Source: JBEKUY01 sp049514555
Lineage (GTDB): Bacteria > Acidobacteriota > Terriglobia > Acidiferrales > UBA7541
Reading direction: 5' to 3'
Assembly: GCA_049514555.1 (NCBI GenBank)
Contig: JBEKUY010000004.1
Location: forward strand, 186,001-250,000
Length of the DNA stretch: 64,000 nucleotides
Below, in pieces: positions 34,511 through 41,987 of the stretch (position 1 is the stretch's first letter; each line of letters opens with the position of its first letter). The notes under the pieces are model-generated. The model ran no database searches, was not told the DNA's origin, and saw nothing but the letters and a program-made list of their open reading frames with translations. A program made the position numbers and the translations under genes.

Positions 34511-35557
34511 GTGCCGGGCCTAATCGCCTTCGGCATAGCCTTGGTGGCATCGCTCTCGTTGACGATGCCGGCGCGCGCCCTTGCCATCCGCGTGGGCATG
34601 GTGGATCTGCCCGGGCCGCGCAAAGTCCATCTAACGCCGATTCCGCTGCTCGGCGGGCTGGCCATCTATGCGGGCATCATGATCGCCATTCTCACCGTCT
34701 TCCAGGGCGCTGCCCGCGCGCAAGTGGGAGGTATCCTGGCGGGCGCGACGCTGGTCATCGCCGTAGGCATCCTGGATGACCGCGGCTGGCTGCACCATCA
34801 GATCAAGCTTTTCGTGGGCATGCCGTTGGCCGGGTTCGTTCTCCTCGCTTCCGGAATCCACGCTCAAGTTTTCAGCGTTCTGATCGGCGGACTGGCCGGT
34901 TTTCTCCTCGACGCTGCGCTGACGATTCTCTGGGTCATGGGAATCACTGCCGCGTTCAGCATTCTCGACCACATGGACGGCCTGTGCGCAGGTGTGGCCG
35001 CGATGGCATCCGTCTTCTTTGCTCTGATTGCGTACTTGCACGGGCAGATGCTCGTCACTGTCCTGGCTGCCGCCGTGCTGGGTGCCGCGGCCGGCTTCCT
35101 GCGCTGGAACTTCAAACCGGCGAAGATTTTCATGGGGGATGGCGGCGCCATGCTTCTGGGTTTCCTGATGGCTACTCTGGGGCTCAAGCTCCGCATCGCG
35201 CAACCGGATCATCTGGGGGCCTGGCTCGTGCCCGTGTTGGTTCTCGGCGTGCCGGTGTTCGATACGGCGCTCGTCTCGATTTCCCGCGGGCGGCGCGGGC
35301 TCCTCCCCTTCACTTCGCCGGGCAAAGACCACGCGGCCCACCGCCTGGCGAACTTGGGCTTGGGCCAGCGCAATGCTGTTCTGACGCTCTACTGCGCCGG
35401 AGCGGCGTCGGGCGGTCTGGCTGTCATCGAGAGTTACCTCTCGGGCCGTGCCGCAATTGCCCTGGCTGTTTTCGCGGTTGGAGCTGCTGTTTCCGCCATC
35501 GCGCTTCTCGAACGCGTGCCCTATCAACGCCAGCCGGCGAAACATATCTCCGCCTGA
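34511..35557 (+). CDS. WecA/MraY-like polyprenyl-phosphate sugar-1-phosphate transferase
   Basis: A 348-residue multi-spanning enzyme (about ten hydrophobic segments) that would load a sugar-1-phosphate from a UDP-sugar onto undecaprenyl phosphate, starting glycan assembly. The metal-binding DD pair is in GILDDRGWLHHQIKL, the second acidic motif in FSILDHMDGLCAG and the third in FMGDGGAMLLGF; the usual GDxGS is thus GDGGA. RLANLGLGQRNAV is the cytoplasmic loop V equivalent, near HAAHRL. The start is GTG 34511 with AAGGAG upstream. It probably initiates the polymer built by the neighbouring glycosyltransferases. The third-motif change weakens the assignment slightly. Confidence 0.9.
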   Translation: MPGLIAFGIALVASLSLTMPARALAIRVGMVDLPGPRKVHLTPIPLLGGLAIYAGIMIAILTVFQGAARAQVGGILAGATLVIAVGILDDRGWLHHQIKLFVGMPLAGFVLLASGIHAQVFSVLIGGLAGFLLDAALTILWVMGITAAFSILDHMDGLCAGVAAMASVFFALIAYLHGQMLVTVLAAAVLGAAAGFLRWNFKPAKIFMGDGGAMLLGFLMATLGLKLRIAQPDHLGAWLVPVLVLGVPVFDTALVSISRGRRGLLPFTSPGKDHAAHRLANLGLGQRNAVLTLYCAGAASGGLAVIESYLSGRAAIALAVFAVGAAVSAIALLERVPYQRQPAKHISA

Positions 35558-35629
35558 CGCGGTGAAAGCGAAACGAAGCGCCGCCTCGCATGAGGCCCGC
35601 TCGACGCCCGGCACCTCCGCGTTCTCGAT

Positions 35630-35657
35630 TTGAATGAGACTTCAGTTCGGCTATACT
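35630..35657 (+). promoter_or_regulatory. Predicted promoter upstream of the FAD-dependent reductase gene
   Basis: TTGAAT at 35630-35635 and TATACT at 35652-35657, 16 bases apart, form a plausible sigma-70-type promoter. It lies in the 235-base gap after the WecA-like gene. Downstream, AAGGAG precedes a 22-codon frame (GTG 35710 to TAG 35778) that ends 15 bases before the reductase start; it may be a leader frame but nothing else supports it. Confidence 0.4.
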
Positions 35658-35792
35658 GTCTGATTGTGGTGTCATTCATAGGATTCAATCCCTCAAGGAG
35701 TGTGGGCGCGTGGTTGAATCGAAGCGCTGCGCGTCAGGCCGGAGAAGCACCCGACTGATCGCGCTCCGCGCGGCCTAGGCGCGAAAGCACGC

Positions 35793-36968
35793 GTGACACC
35801 AAACGGATCTTCGAGTTCGCTCCGCAAACCAGAGACAGGGACCGTCGTCATCGGCGGCTCGGCTGCGGGCTTGTATACTGCGGCCCTTGTCGCGCGCGGC
35901 GGTCGCCGCGTGAGGCTCTTCGAAGCAGCGGCCCGGCTGGAACCTGAACCGCGCACGCTGATCGTCACCCGCCACCTGCGAGATTTCCTGGGCCGCACGG
36001 CAGACGCCTGCGTCGTCAATGAAATCCGGCGCTTCGAGCTTTTTACTGACGGCCGCTCCGCAACCGTGGCCCTGGCGCAGCCAGACCTGATCATCGAGCG
36101 CGAGAAGTTGATTCGCGCCCTCGCTGAAGACGCCCGCGAAGCCGGCGTGGCAGTCGAATACGACCGGCGGTTTCTTTCCATCGAGCGCCGCGCACGCGAG
36201 CTGGCACTGCAGATCGAAAGCCGGGGGAGGAAGGACGAAATCCGCGCGGCGACTCTTGTTGGCGCCGATGGCGCGGCAAGCCGTGTGGCGCGCGCGGCAG
36301 GCTGGCCGGCGCCGCACACCGCCGGACTGATTCAGGCCATCGTTCGTCCACCAAAGGACTGTCCGGCCGACACCGTTCGAGTCTGGTTTGTTCCCGATGA
36401 TACGCCCTATTTCTACTGGTTGATTCCTGAGTCCGCCGAGCGCGCGGCGCTCGGTCTGATCGCGGAAGACGGCCAGCATGCCCGCCAGTGTCTCGAGCAG
36501 TTCCTCGAGAAGAGAGGCTTCGAACCGCTGGAGTTCCAGGGCGCGAGGATTCCGGTGTACCGCCGCTGGGTGCCGGTACGGCGAACGCTGCGCGGCGGCG
36601 AAGTGTTTCTCGTGGGAGACGCGGCCGCGCAAGTCAAGGTGTCGACAGTCGGCGGCGTGGTGACTGGATTTAGGGGTGCGCGCGCCGTCGCCGAAACAAT
36701 TCTGAACGGCGGACGCAGCCGGGAACTGGGAGCGCTGCGCCGCGAGCTCGGACTTCACTGGCTGGTTCGCCGAGCTCTCCACAGTTTCTGCCAGGCCGAT
36801 TACAGCCGGCTCGTGGACTTGCTGGATGGCGGGGCGCGCCGCGCGCTCGGAGATGTGACGCGGGATGAGGCGGCGCGATTGTTGTGGAAGGTATTGCGTC
36901 GCCAGCCGCGGCTCGTCTTGCTCGGGATGAGAGGGTTGCTCCTGGGCAATCGAGGTCCCCGAATCTAG
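35793..36968 (+). CDS. FAD-dependent oxidoreductase, geranylgeranyl-reductase-like
   Basis: A 391-residue flavoprotein of the GG-reductase/p-hydroxybenzoate-hydroxylase-like superfamily. The dinucleotide-binding motif near residue 18 reads VVIGGSAAGLYTA, a GGSAAG variant of the usual GxGxxG. ATLVGADGAASRVARAAG matches the DG motif, and GEVFLVGDAAAQVKVSTVGGVVTGFRGAR the GD motif that binds the FAD ribityl chain. The C-terminal helices are basic. The substrate is unknown; reduction of an isoprenoid lipid carrier is one possibility given the adjacent undecaprenyl-type transferase. The start is GTG 35793. It precedes ugd by 73 bases. Confidence 0.85.
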   Translation: MTPNGSSSSLRKPETGTVVIGGSAAGLYTAALVARGGRRVRLFEAAARLEPEPRTLIVTRHLRDFLGRTADACVVNEIRRFELFTDGRSATVALAQPDLIIEREKLIRALAEDAREAGVAVEYDRRFLSIERRARELALQIESRGRKDEIRAATLVGADGAASRVARAAGWPAPHTAGLIQAIVRPPKDCPADTVRVWFVPDDTPYFYWLIPESAERAALGLIAEDGQHARQCLEQFLEKRGFEPLEFQGARIPVYRRWVPVRRTLRGGEVFLVGDAAAQVKVSTVGGVVTGFRGARAVAETILNGGRSRELGALRRELGLHWLVRRALHSFCQADYSRLVDLLDGGARRALGDVTRDEAARLLWKVLRRQPRLVLLGMRGLLLGNRGPRI

Positions 36969-37041
36969 CGCGGCTTGGAGGATAATGTAGAGTTAAAACT
37001 TTCCGCTCCGGAGAGCGTTTCCTCTGGAGCGTTCCGGAGAA

Positions 37042-38400
37042 TTGCCCTTGCGGATTTCGGTCATCGGATGTGGGTATGTCGGCCTCGTGACCGGCGCGTG
37101 CCTGGCCGAAACGGGACACGAGGTCGTTTGCACCGATGTTGACGCCGAGCGCATTTCCGCGCTCAGAGCCGGCCGCGTCCCCATCTACGAACAACACTTG
37201 GACAAATTGCTCGAATCGGCGCGAGGGGCAGGGCACATCTCCTTTACGGAGGATGCCGGGGAGGCCATCCGGGCCGGTGACGCGATCTTCATCTGTGTGG
37301 GGACGCCGCCGAAGGAATCCGGCGAGGCCGATCTCTCCGCGATCGATAACGTGGCGCGGCAGATTGCGGCCGAAGCTCGCTCGCCGAAGCTGGTGATTGA
37401 AAAGAGCACGGTGCCCGCGCGAACGGGACTCGAGCTGAAGCGGGCGCTCGGCCACTACAGCCGCAACGGCGCCGCGACGTTTCGCGTGGCGTCGAATCCG
37501 GAGTTCTTGCGGGAGGGAACCGCGATTGTGGATTTCTTCCACCCCGACCGCATTGTCGTGGGCGTGGAGGACGAACCGGCTGCAGAACAGCTTCGCGAAA
37601 TCTATCGCCCCATCCTCGAACGCCGGTTTCATTGCCCGGTGCATGAGCCTGCCTGTCCGGAGGGGCCGCATCCGCCGTTCCTGGTGACCACCATCAACAG
37701 CGCCGAGCTCATCAAGCACGCTTCCAACTCGTTTCTGGCGCTGAAGATTTCTTATGCCAATGTGATCGCGGACCTTTGCGAAAAACTTGGCGGCGATGTG
37801 GAAGAAGTCACGCGAGCCATGGGCCTCGACCCGCGCATCGGCTCCCAGTTCCTCCGCGCCGGTCTGGGTTTCGGCGGCTTTTGCTTCCCGAAGGATATCC
37901 AGGCCTTCATCCACTTGGCCGACTCAGTGGGTGTCGACTTTGGGCTGCTCAAGGCGGCCGAGTGTGTGAATAAGCAACGGATTGACAGTTTCTTCGAGAA
38001 AATCCGCAAGGCGCTTTGGGTGCTGAAGAGCAAACGCGTGGCCGTGTTGGGACTGGCATTCAAGGCCTATACCGATGACATTCGTTTTTCTCCGGCGCTC
38101 GAGGTGGTGAAGCGGCTGCTGGAAGAAGGTGCCGAGGTGCGCGCGTTCGATCCCGAAGCCATGGCTCGCGCGGAGAAAGCATTGCCGAAGGCCACCTACG
38201 TCCGCGACGCCTACCAGGCGGCGGAGGACGGCGATGCGTTGCTCGTCTGCACGGAATGGCCGGAATTCCGCCAGCTCGACTGGGAACACATGGGCGAGCT
38301 TTTGGCGCGGCGCCTTGTCATTGATGGCAAGAACTTGCTGGACCCGGCGCGAATGCGAGCCTTGGGCTTCGAATACCACTGCTTTGGGCGCGCCGAGTAG
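37042..38400 (+). CDS. ugd: UDP-glucose 6-dehydrogenase
   Basis: Oxidises UDP-glucose to UDP-glucuronate with two NAD. The 452-residue protein has the N-terminal Rossmann loop ISVIGCGYVGLVTGACLAE, FICVGTPPKESGEADL, VEKSTVP-like VIEKSTVPARTG, and SNPEFLREGTAIVDFFHPDRIVVG. The catalytic cysteine is in GLGFGGFCFPKDIQAF and LGLAFKAYTDDIRFSPAL marks the C-terminal domain. The start appears to be TTG 37042 with CGGAGA just upstream, because the Rossmann strand begins three residues later and no ATG fits. It is convergent with a UDP-xylose synthase gene that would use its product. Confidence 0.95.
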   Translation: MPLRISVIGCGYVGLVTGACLAETGHEVVCTDVDAERISALRAGRVPIYEQHLDKLLESARGAGHISFTEDAGEAIRAGDAIFICVGTPPKESGEADLSAIDNVARQIAAEARSPKLVIEKSTVPARTGLELKRALGHYSRNGAATFRVASNPEFLREGTAIVDFFHPDRIVVGVEDEPAAEQLREIYRPILERRFHCPVHEPACPEGPHPPFLVTTINSAELIKHASNSFLALKISYANVIADLCEKLGGDVEEVTRAMGLDPRIGSQFLRAGLGFGGFCFPKDIQAFIHLADSVGVDFGLLKAAECVNKQRIDSFFEKIRKALWVLKSKRVAVLGLAFKAYTDDIRFSPALEVVKRLLEEGAEVRAFDPEAMARAEKALPKATYVRDAYQAAEDGDALLVCTEWPEFRQLDWEHMGELLARRLVIDGKNLLDPARMRALGFEYHCFGRAE

Positions 38401-38413
38401 TTCCTCTTCGCGG

Positions 38414-39364
38414 TCAGGCGGAAATCCCTGAGCGAACAAACTCCTTGCGAAAATAGTCCAGCGTAAGCCGCAAGCCCTCGTCGAGGCTCACTTTCGGAGA
38501 CCAGCCGAGCACACGCTGGGCCTTGGAAATGTCGGGGCAGCGGCGCCTGGGATCGTCTTGCGGCAGCGGCTTGAGCACGATCGAGGGTGGCGGGTTGAAG
38601 TGCGCGCGAACGCGCTCGGCAAACTCGAGAATCGTCAACTCCTGCGGGTTGCCAATATTCACCGGCAAATGCTCGTCTGAGCGCATGAGCCGGTAGATCC
38701 CCTCGACGAGATCGGAAACATAACAGAAGCTGCGCGTCTGGCTTCCGTCGCCGTAAACGGTGAGCGGCTGGCCGCTCAGTGCCTGATAGACAAAATTGGG
38801 GAGCGCGCGGCCGTCGTTCAGCCGCATCCGCGGACCATAGGTATTGAAGATGCGAACGATGCGCGAATCCACGCCGTGTACGCGGTGATAGGCCATAGTC
38901 ATGGCCTCGGCGTAGCGCTTCGCCTCGTCGTATACGCCGCGCGGTCCGATCGGATTCACGTGTCCCCAGTACTCTTCATTCTGCGGGCTGACCTCCGGAT
39001 CGCCGTAGCATTCCGACGTGGACGCAAGCAGAAACTTCGCCCGCTTCGCCAGCGCCAGTCCGAGGGCGTTATGCGTGCCGAGCGCTCCCACTTTGAGCGT
39101 CTGGATCTGCAGCTTGGCGTAATCCACCGGGCTGGCCGGCGAGGCAAAATGGAGCACGTAGTCCACCGGGCCGGGCACATCAATGTAACGAGAAACATCG
39201 GCGTGAACGAAGCGGAAGCGTGGATGGGACAGCAGATGCCCAAGGTTCTTCTCGGCGCCGGTAATCAGGTTGTCCGCTGCAAGGACATCCAAACCTTCAG
39301 CGATGAGCCGGTCGCAGAGGTGCGAACCAAGAAAGCCCGCTCCGCCGGTGATGACTGCTCGCAT
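38414..39364 (-). CDS. uxs: UDP-glucuronate decarboxylase (UDP-xylose synthase)
   Basis: A 316-residue extended short-chain dehydrogenase that decarboxylates UDP-glucuronate to UDP-xylose. It has ITGGAGFLGSHLCDRLIAEG for NAD, ADNLITGAEKNL, the STSECYGDP segment, and the highly diagnostic YWGHVNPIGPRGVYDEAKRYAE with the catalytic Tyr and Lys. FNTYGPRM and GDGSQTRSFCYVSDLVEG follow. The match to UXS rather than generic epimerases rests on the NPIGPR segment. It faces ugd across 13 bases, so UDP-glucose to UDP-glucuronate to UDP-xylose is encoded here. Start ATG 39364. Confidence 0.93.
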   Translation of the reverse strand: MRAVITGGAGFLGSHLCDRLIAEGLDVLAADNLITGAEKNLGHLLSHPRFRFVHADVSRYIDVPGPVDYVLHFASPASPVDYAKLQIQTLKVGALGTHNALGLALAKRAKFLLASTSECYGDPEVSPQNEEYWGHVNPIGPRGVYDEAKRYAEAMTMAYHRVHGVDSRIVRIFNTYGPRMRLNDGRALPNFVYQALSGQPLTVYGDGSQTRSFCYVSDLVEGIYRLMRSDEHLPVNIGNPQELTILEFAERVRAHFNPPPSIVLKPLPQDDPRRRCPDISKAQRVLGWSPKVSLDEGLRLTLDYFRKEFVRSGISA

Positions 39365-39488
39365 GGATTCGCTGCCTCCTCAGAATCGCTTGTCTGATCT
39401 GGTCCGTCTCGCCGTGTCCAATCCGGCTGCCACTGGCCCCATCCTCGCAGCTATCGAGGACGACGGATTGTAGCGTGGCGCCGCCGAA

Positions 39489-40190
39489 TTGACCACTGGC
39501 ATGCCGGGGGATAGGATGCCTGCCGATCAACCGATGAGCCGGGGCGCACTTGATTGGGTGGCACGAAGGTGGCGATGGATTGCCGCCGTGGGCGTGCTGT
39601 TGCTCCTCCTTGCCGGGGCATCGCTGACGATCCGGCACGTGGGGAGCTGGCTGGTGGTGCAGGATCAGCTCGAGCCGGCACCGGTCATTGTGGTGCTGAG
39701 CGGACGCCTGCCGGAACGCGCCCGCGAGGCGGCCGCGATTTACGGGCAAGGTTTCGCCAGCGAGGTGTGGATTTCCCGGCCGACAAGCCCAGCCGAGGAG
39801 CTCGAAAAAATGGGCATCGCGTATGTTGGCGAGGAGTTTTACAGCGCGCGCGTGCTCATGAAGCTGGGGGTGCCGTCGGACGCGATTCGGGTACTGGACA
39901 GGCCCGCGGGGAACACCTTGGAGGAAGTGGAAGAGATTGCGGCGGAGCTGAAGCGCGCCGGCGATAAGAAAGTGATCGTGGTCACGACAAAGGCGCACAC
40001 GCGGCGCGTTCGTTTCATCTGGCACAAGCGCGTAGGAGACAGTCCGCGAGCGATCGTGCGCTTCGCGCGCGACGACCCATACGACGGTTCGCGTTGGTGG
40101 CGCACCACAGCCGGGGCGCTCGATGTTGTGCGCGAGGTGCTTGGTCTGGCAAATGCCTGGGCGGGGTTCCCGGTGCGTCCGGCGACGTAG
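39489..40190 (+). CDS. DUF218 (YdcF/ElyC-like) membrane-anchored protein
   Basis: A 233-residue protein with one N-terminal membrane helix (WIAAVGVLLLLLAGASLTI) followed by a DUF218 domain: PVIVVLSGRLPERAREAAAIYG, IRVLDRPAGNTLEEVEEIAAEL, KVIVVTTKAHTRRVRFIW. The family includes SanA and ElyC, which affect envelope polysaccharide and peptidoglycan precursor metabolism, but no reaction is known. Its position at the end of the polysaccharide region agrees with that. The start is uncertain by up to 15 residues; ATGs at 39489, 39501, 39516 and 39534 are all in frame. Confidence 0.85.
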   Translation: MTTGMPGDRMPADQPMSRGALDWVARRWRWIAAVGVLLLLLAGASLTIRHVGSWLVVQDQLEPAPVIVVLSGRLPERAREAAAIYGQGFASEVWISRPTSPAEELEKMGIAYVGEEFYSARVLMKLGVPSDAIRVLDRPAGNTLEEVEEIAAELKRAGDKKVIVVTTKAHTRRVRFIWHKRVGDSPRAIVRFARDDPYDGSRWWRTTAGALDVVREVLGLANAWAGFPVRPAT

Positions 40191-40424
40191 TTCATCAAAC
40201 GTCCGCGCAGGCCAAACCGCCCCGTCTCCACGCGCCGCTCGATCGGCTTCGTGATCCCGTCGAGGGAGTTCGAGAGTACAAGCCGGCTCGCTACGCCAAA
40301 ACGACTACGAACTAGTATCTTCCCCGACAAACCGTCGTGGGCACCTGAAGGTTCCACAAGCGTAGTACGGCGGAGCTATTGGAGCCAGCACTTATCTCCG
40401 GCATCATTCCCATGGAGGCGAGGA

Positions 40425-40826
40425 ATGCTTTCCGCCATGTTACTCGTCATCTCCATCGCGGCCCTTGTCCAGTTCGCTCTGTATTATTGGCGAGCCGTCG
40501 TGTCTGGCGTGGCCGCCCACCCGGTTTCGGAACGTGTTCTGGCGGCCGCGGGAATCGAGGGCGGCGTCACCGCGGACGATTTCGAGGTGCTGGTCCGTCT
40601 CCACGATTTGACGCCGCGCTTGCAATCGCGGGCGCAAGGGCTGGGCCCTGTCCGCGCCTATTACAGGATGATCGGCGCGCTGGGAAAACTCGCCGGTTCG
40701 CATCTGCCTTCACTGGCGGCCTGGAGCCGGCGTGAAATGGCGGTCTGCGCGCGGTACACCGCTGTGCTCATCGACCGCCGTTTGCAGGACAACATCGCGT
40801 GTGCCGCGGCGCTGCGTTCCTGCTAG
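40425..40826 (+). CDS. Hypothetical protein with N-terminal membrane helix
   Basis: A 133-residue protein with one N-terminal hydrophobic segment (LLVISIAALVQFALYYW) and a helical cytoplasmic or periplasmic part. That part includes VTADDFEVLVRLHDLTPRL and PVRAYYRMIGALGKL. Three cysteines lie near the C-terminus. The start at ATG 40425 is supported by GAGGCGAGGA; the longer open frame upstream is not. The 234-base gap before it holds no recognised gene. I do not recognise the family. Confidence 0.7.
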   Translation: MLSAMLLVISIAALVQFALYYWRAVVSGVAAHPVSERVLAAAGIEGGVTADDFEVLVRLHDLTPRLQSRAQGLGPVRAYYRMIGALGKLAGSHLPSLAAWSRREMAVCARYTAVLIDRRLQDNIACAAALRSC

Positions 40827-40863
40827 TTTCTTCTCTCCGAGAATCAGACTGATTTTTCATCCA

Positions 40864-40891
40864 CCACTGACCACTGACCACTGATCGCTGA
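40864..40891. repeat. Heptamer tandem repeat downstream of fabH
   Basis: CCACTGA occurs three times in a row (40864-40870, 40871-40877, 40878-40884) and continues into a degenerate copy TCGCTGA (40885-40891). It lies in the 76-base gap between the hypothetical membrane protein and the convergent fabH gene. It is a simple microsatellite-like repeat with no evident coding role. Confidence 0.7.
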
Positions 40892-40902
40892 TCACCGTCT
40901 TT

Positions 40903-41898
40903 CTAGTACGTCCAACGAAGCAGGAGACCGCCGGTGGTGTAACCGGCGCCGACAGAAATGAGCAGAATGAGGTCGCCTTTGTGCAGGCGCCCCTCCGCAA
41001 TCGCGTCGCGCATGCCCAGGGGGATCGTGGCGGCCGTGGTGTTCCCGTAGCGGTCGATATTGACCATGATCTTGGAATCGTCCACTCCGAGGCGCTCCTG
41101 CATTGCCCGTATGATGCGCAGATTGGCTTGGTGCGGCACTACGAGAGACAGATCGCGGCTGGTCAGGCCGTTGCGCTCGAGCAGTTGGCACGCGAGGTCG
41201 GCCATGCGCCGGACCGCGTACTTGAACACCTGTGCGCCCTCCTGGTGCACCACGTGCATCTTCTTGTCCACAGTTTCGTGCGTGGATGGATTCAGGGAAC
41301 CACCCCCGGGCATGTACAACGCTAGCCCGCCGGAACCGTCCACGTCGTGGTGAAAATCGAGAATGCCTTCGTTGTCGCCGGCAGGCTCGAAGAGCACTGC
41401 GCCCGCGGCGTCTCCAAACAAGACGCAAGTGGCGCGATCGCCGTAGTCGAGGATGGAGCTCATCTTGTCGCTGCCGATGACCAGCACCTTCTTGTGGGTG
41501 CCGGCTCCGACGAATTGCGCGCCGACCGTGAGCGCATAGACAAAACCGGAACAGGCTGCCGAGAGATCGAACCCCCAAGCCTTCTGCGCGCCGAGACGGT
41601 CCTGCACCAGGCAGGCGGTCGCGGGGAAGAACATATCCGGCGTCACCGAGGCCACGACGATGAGGTCAATCTCCTTCGCGTCTGTTCCCGTTTGCTCGAG
41701 GAGCTGCTGGGCCGCAGCGGTGGCCATGTGGGATGTGGCCACGCCGCGCTCGGCAATGTGACGCTCGCGGATGCCGGTGCGCTCGCGGATCCACCGGTCG
41801 TTGGTGTCCACGATCTTCTCGAAATCGGCGTTGGTCATCACCTTGGGAGGCAGATATCCGGCCACGCCCGTGATCTTCGCTGGAATCCGATGAGACAT
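40903..41898 (-). CDS. fabH: Beta-ketoacyl-ACP synthase III
   Basis: Condenses acetyl-CoA (or a branched primer) with malonyl-ACP to start fatty-acid synthesis. The 331-residue protein has the catalytic Cys in DLSAACSGFVYAL, the His in VVPHQANLRII and the Asn in DRYGNTTAATIPLG. RWIRERTGIRERHIA near the N-terminus is also typical of FabH. The ATG at 41898 is supported by AGGAGA. It is upstream of no fatty-acid genes here; the cluster partners plsX/fabD are elsewhere. Stand-alone FabH paralogues can also act in secondary metabolism, but nothing here suggests that. Confidence 0.94.
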   Translation of the reverse strand: MSHRIPAKITGVAGYLPPKVMTNADFEKIVDTNDRWIRERTGIRERHIAERGVATSHMATAAAQQLLEQTGTDAKEIDLIVVASVTPDMFFPATACLVQDRLGAQKAWGFDLSAACSGFVYALTVGAQFVGAGTHKKVLVIGSDKMSSILDYGDRATCVLFGDAAGAVLFEPAGDNEGILDFHHDVDGSGGLALYMPGGGSLNPSTHETVDKKMHVVHQEGAQVFKYAVRRMADLACQLLERNGLTSRDLSLVVPHQANLRIIRAMQERLGVDDSKIMVNIDRYGNTTAATIPLGMRDAIAEGRLHKGDLILLISVGAGYTTGGLLLRWTY

Positions 41899-41987
41899 GT
41901 CTCTCCTTGGGCGATTCTGCGGCGCAAAGGAAACCGAATTCTATGCGATGCGGCGTGCTCGTGACAAGGCGATGCACCTCGATGCGT

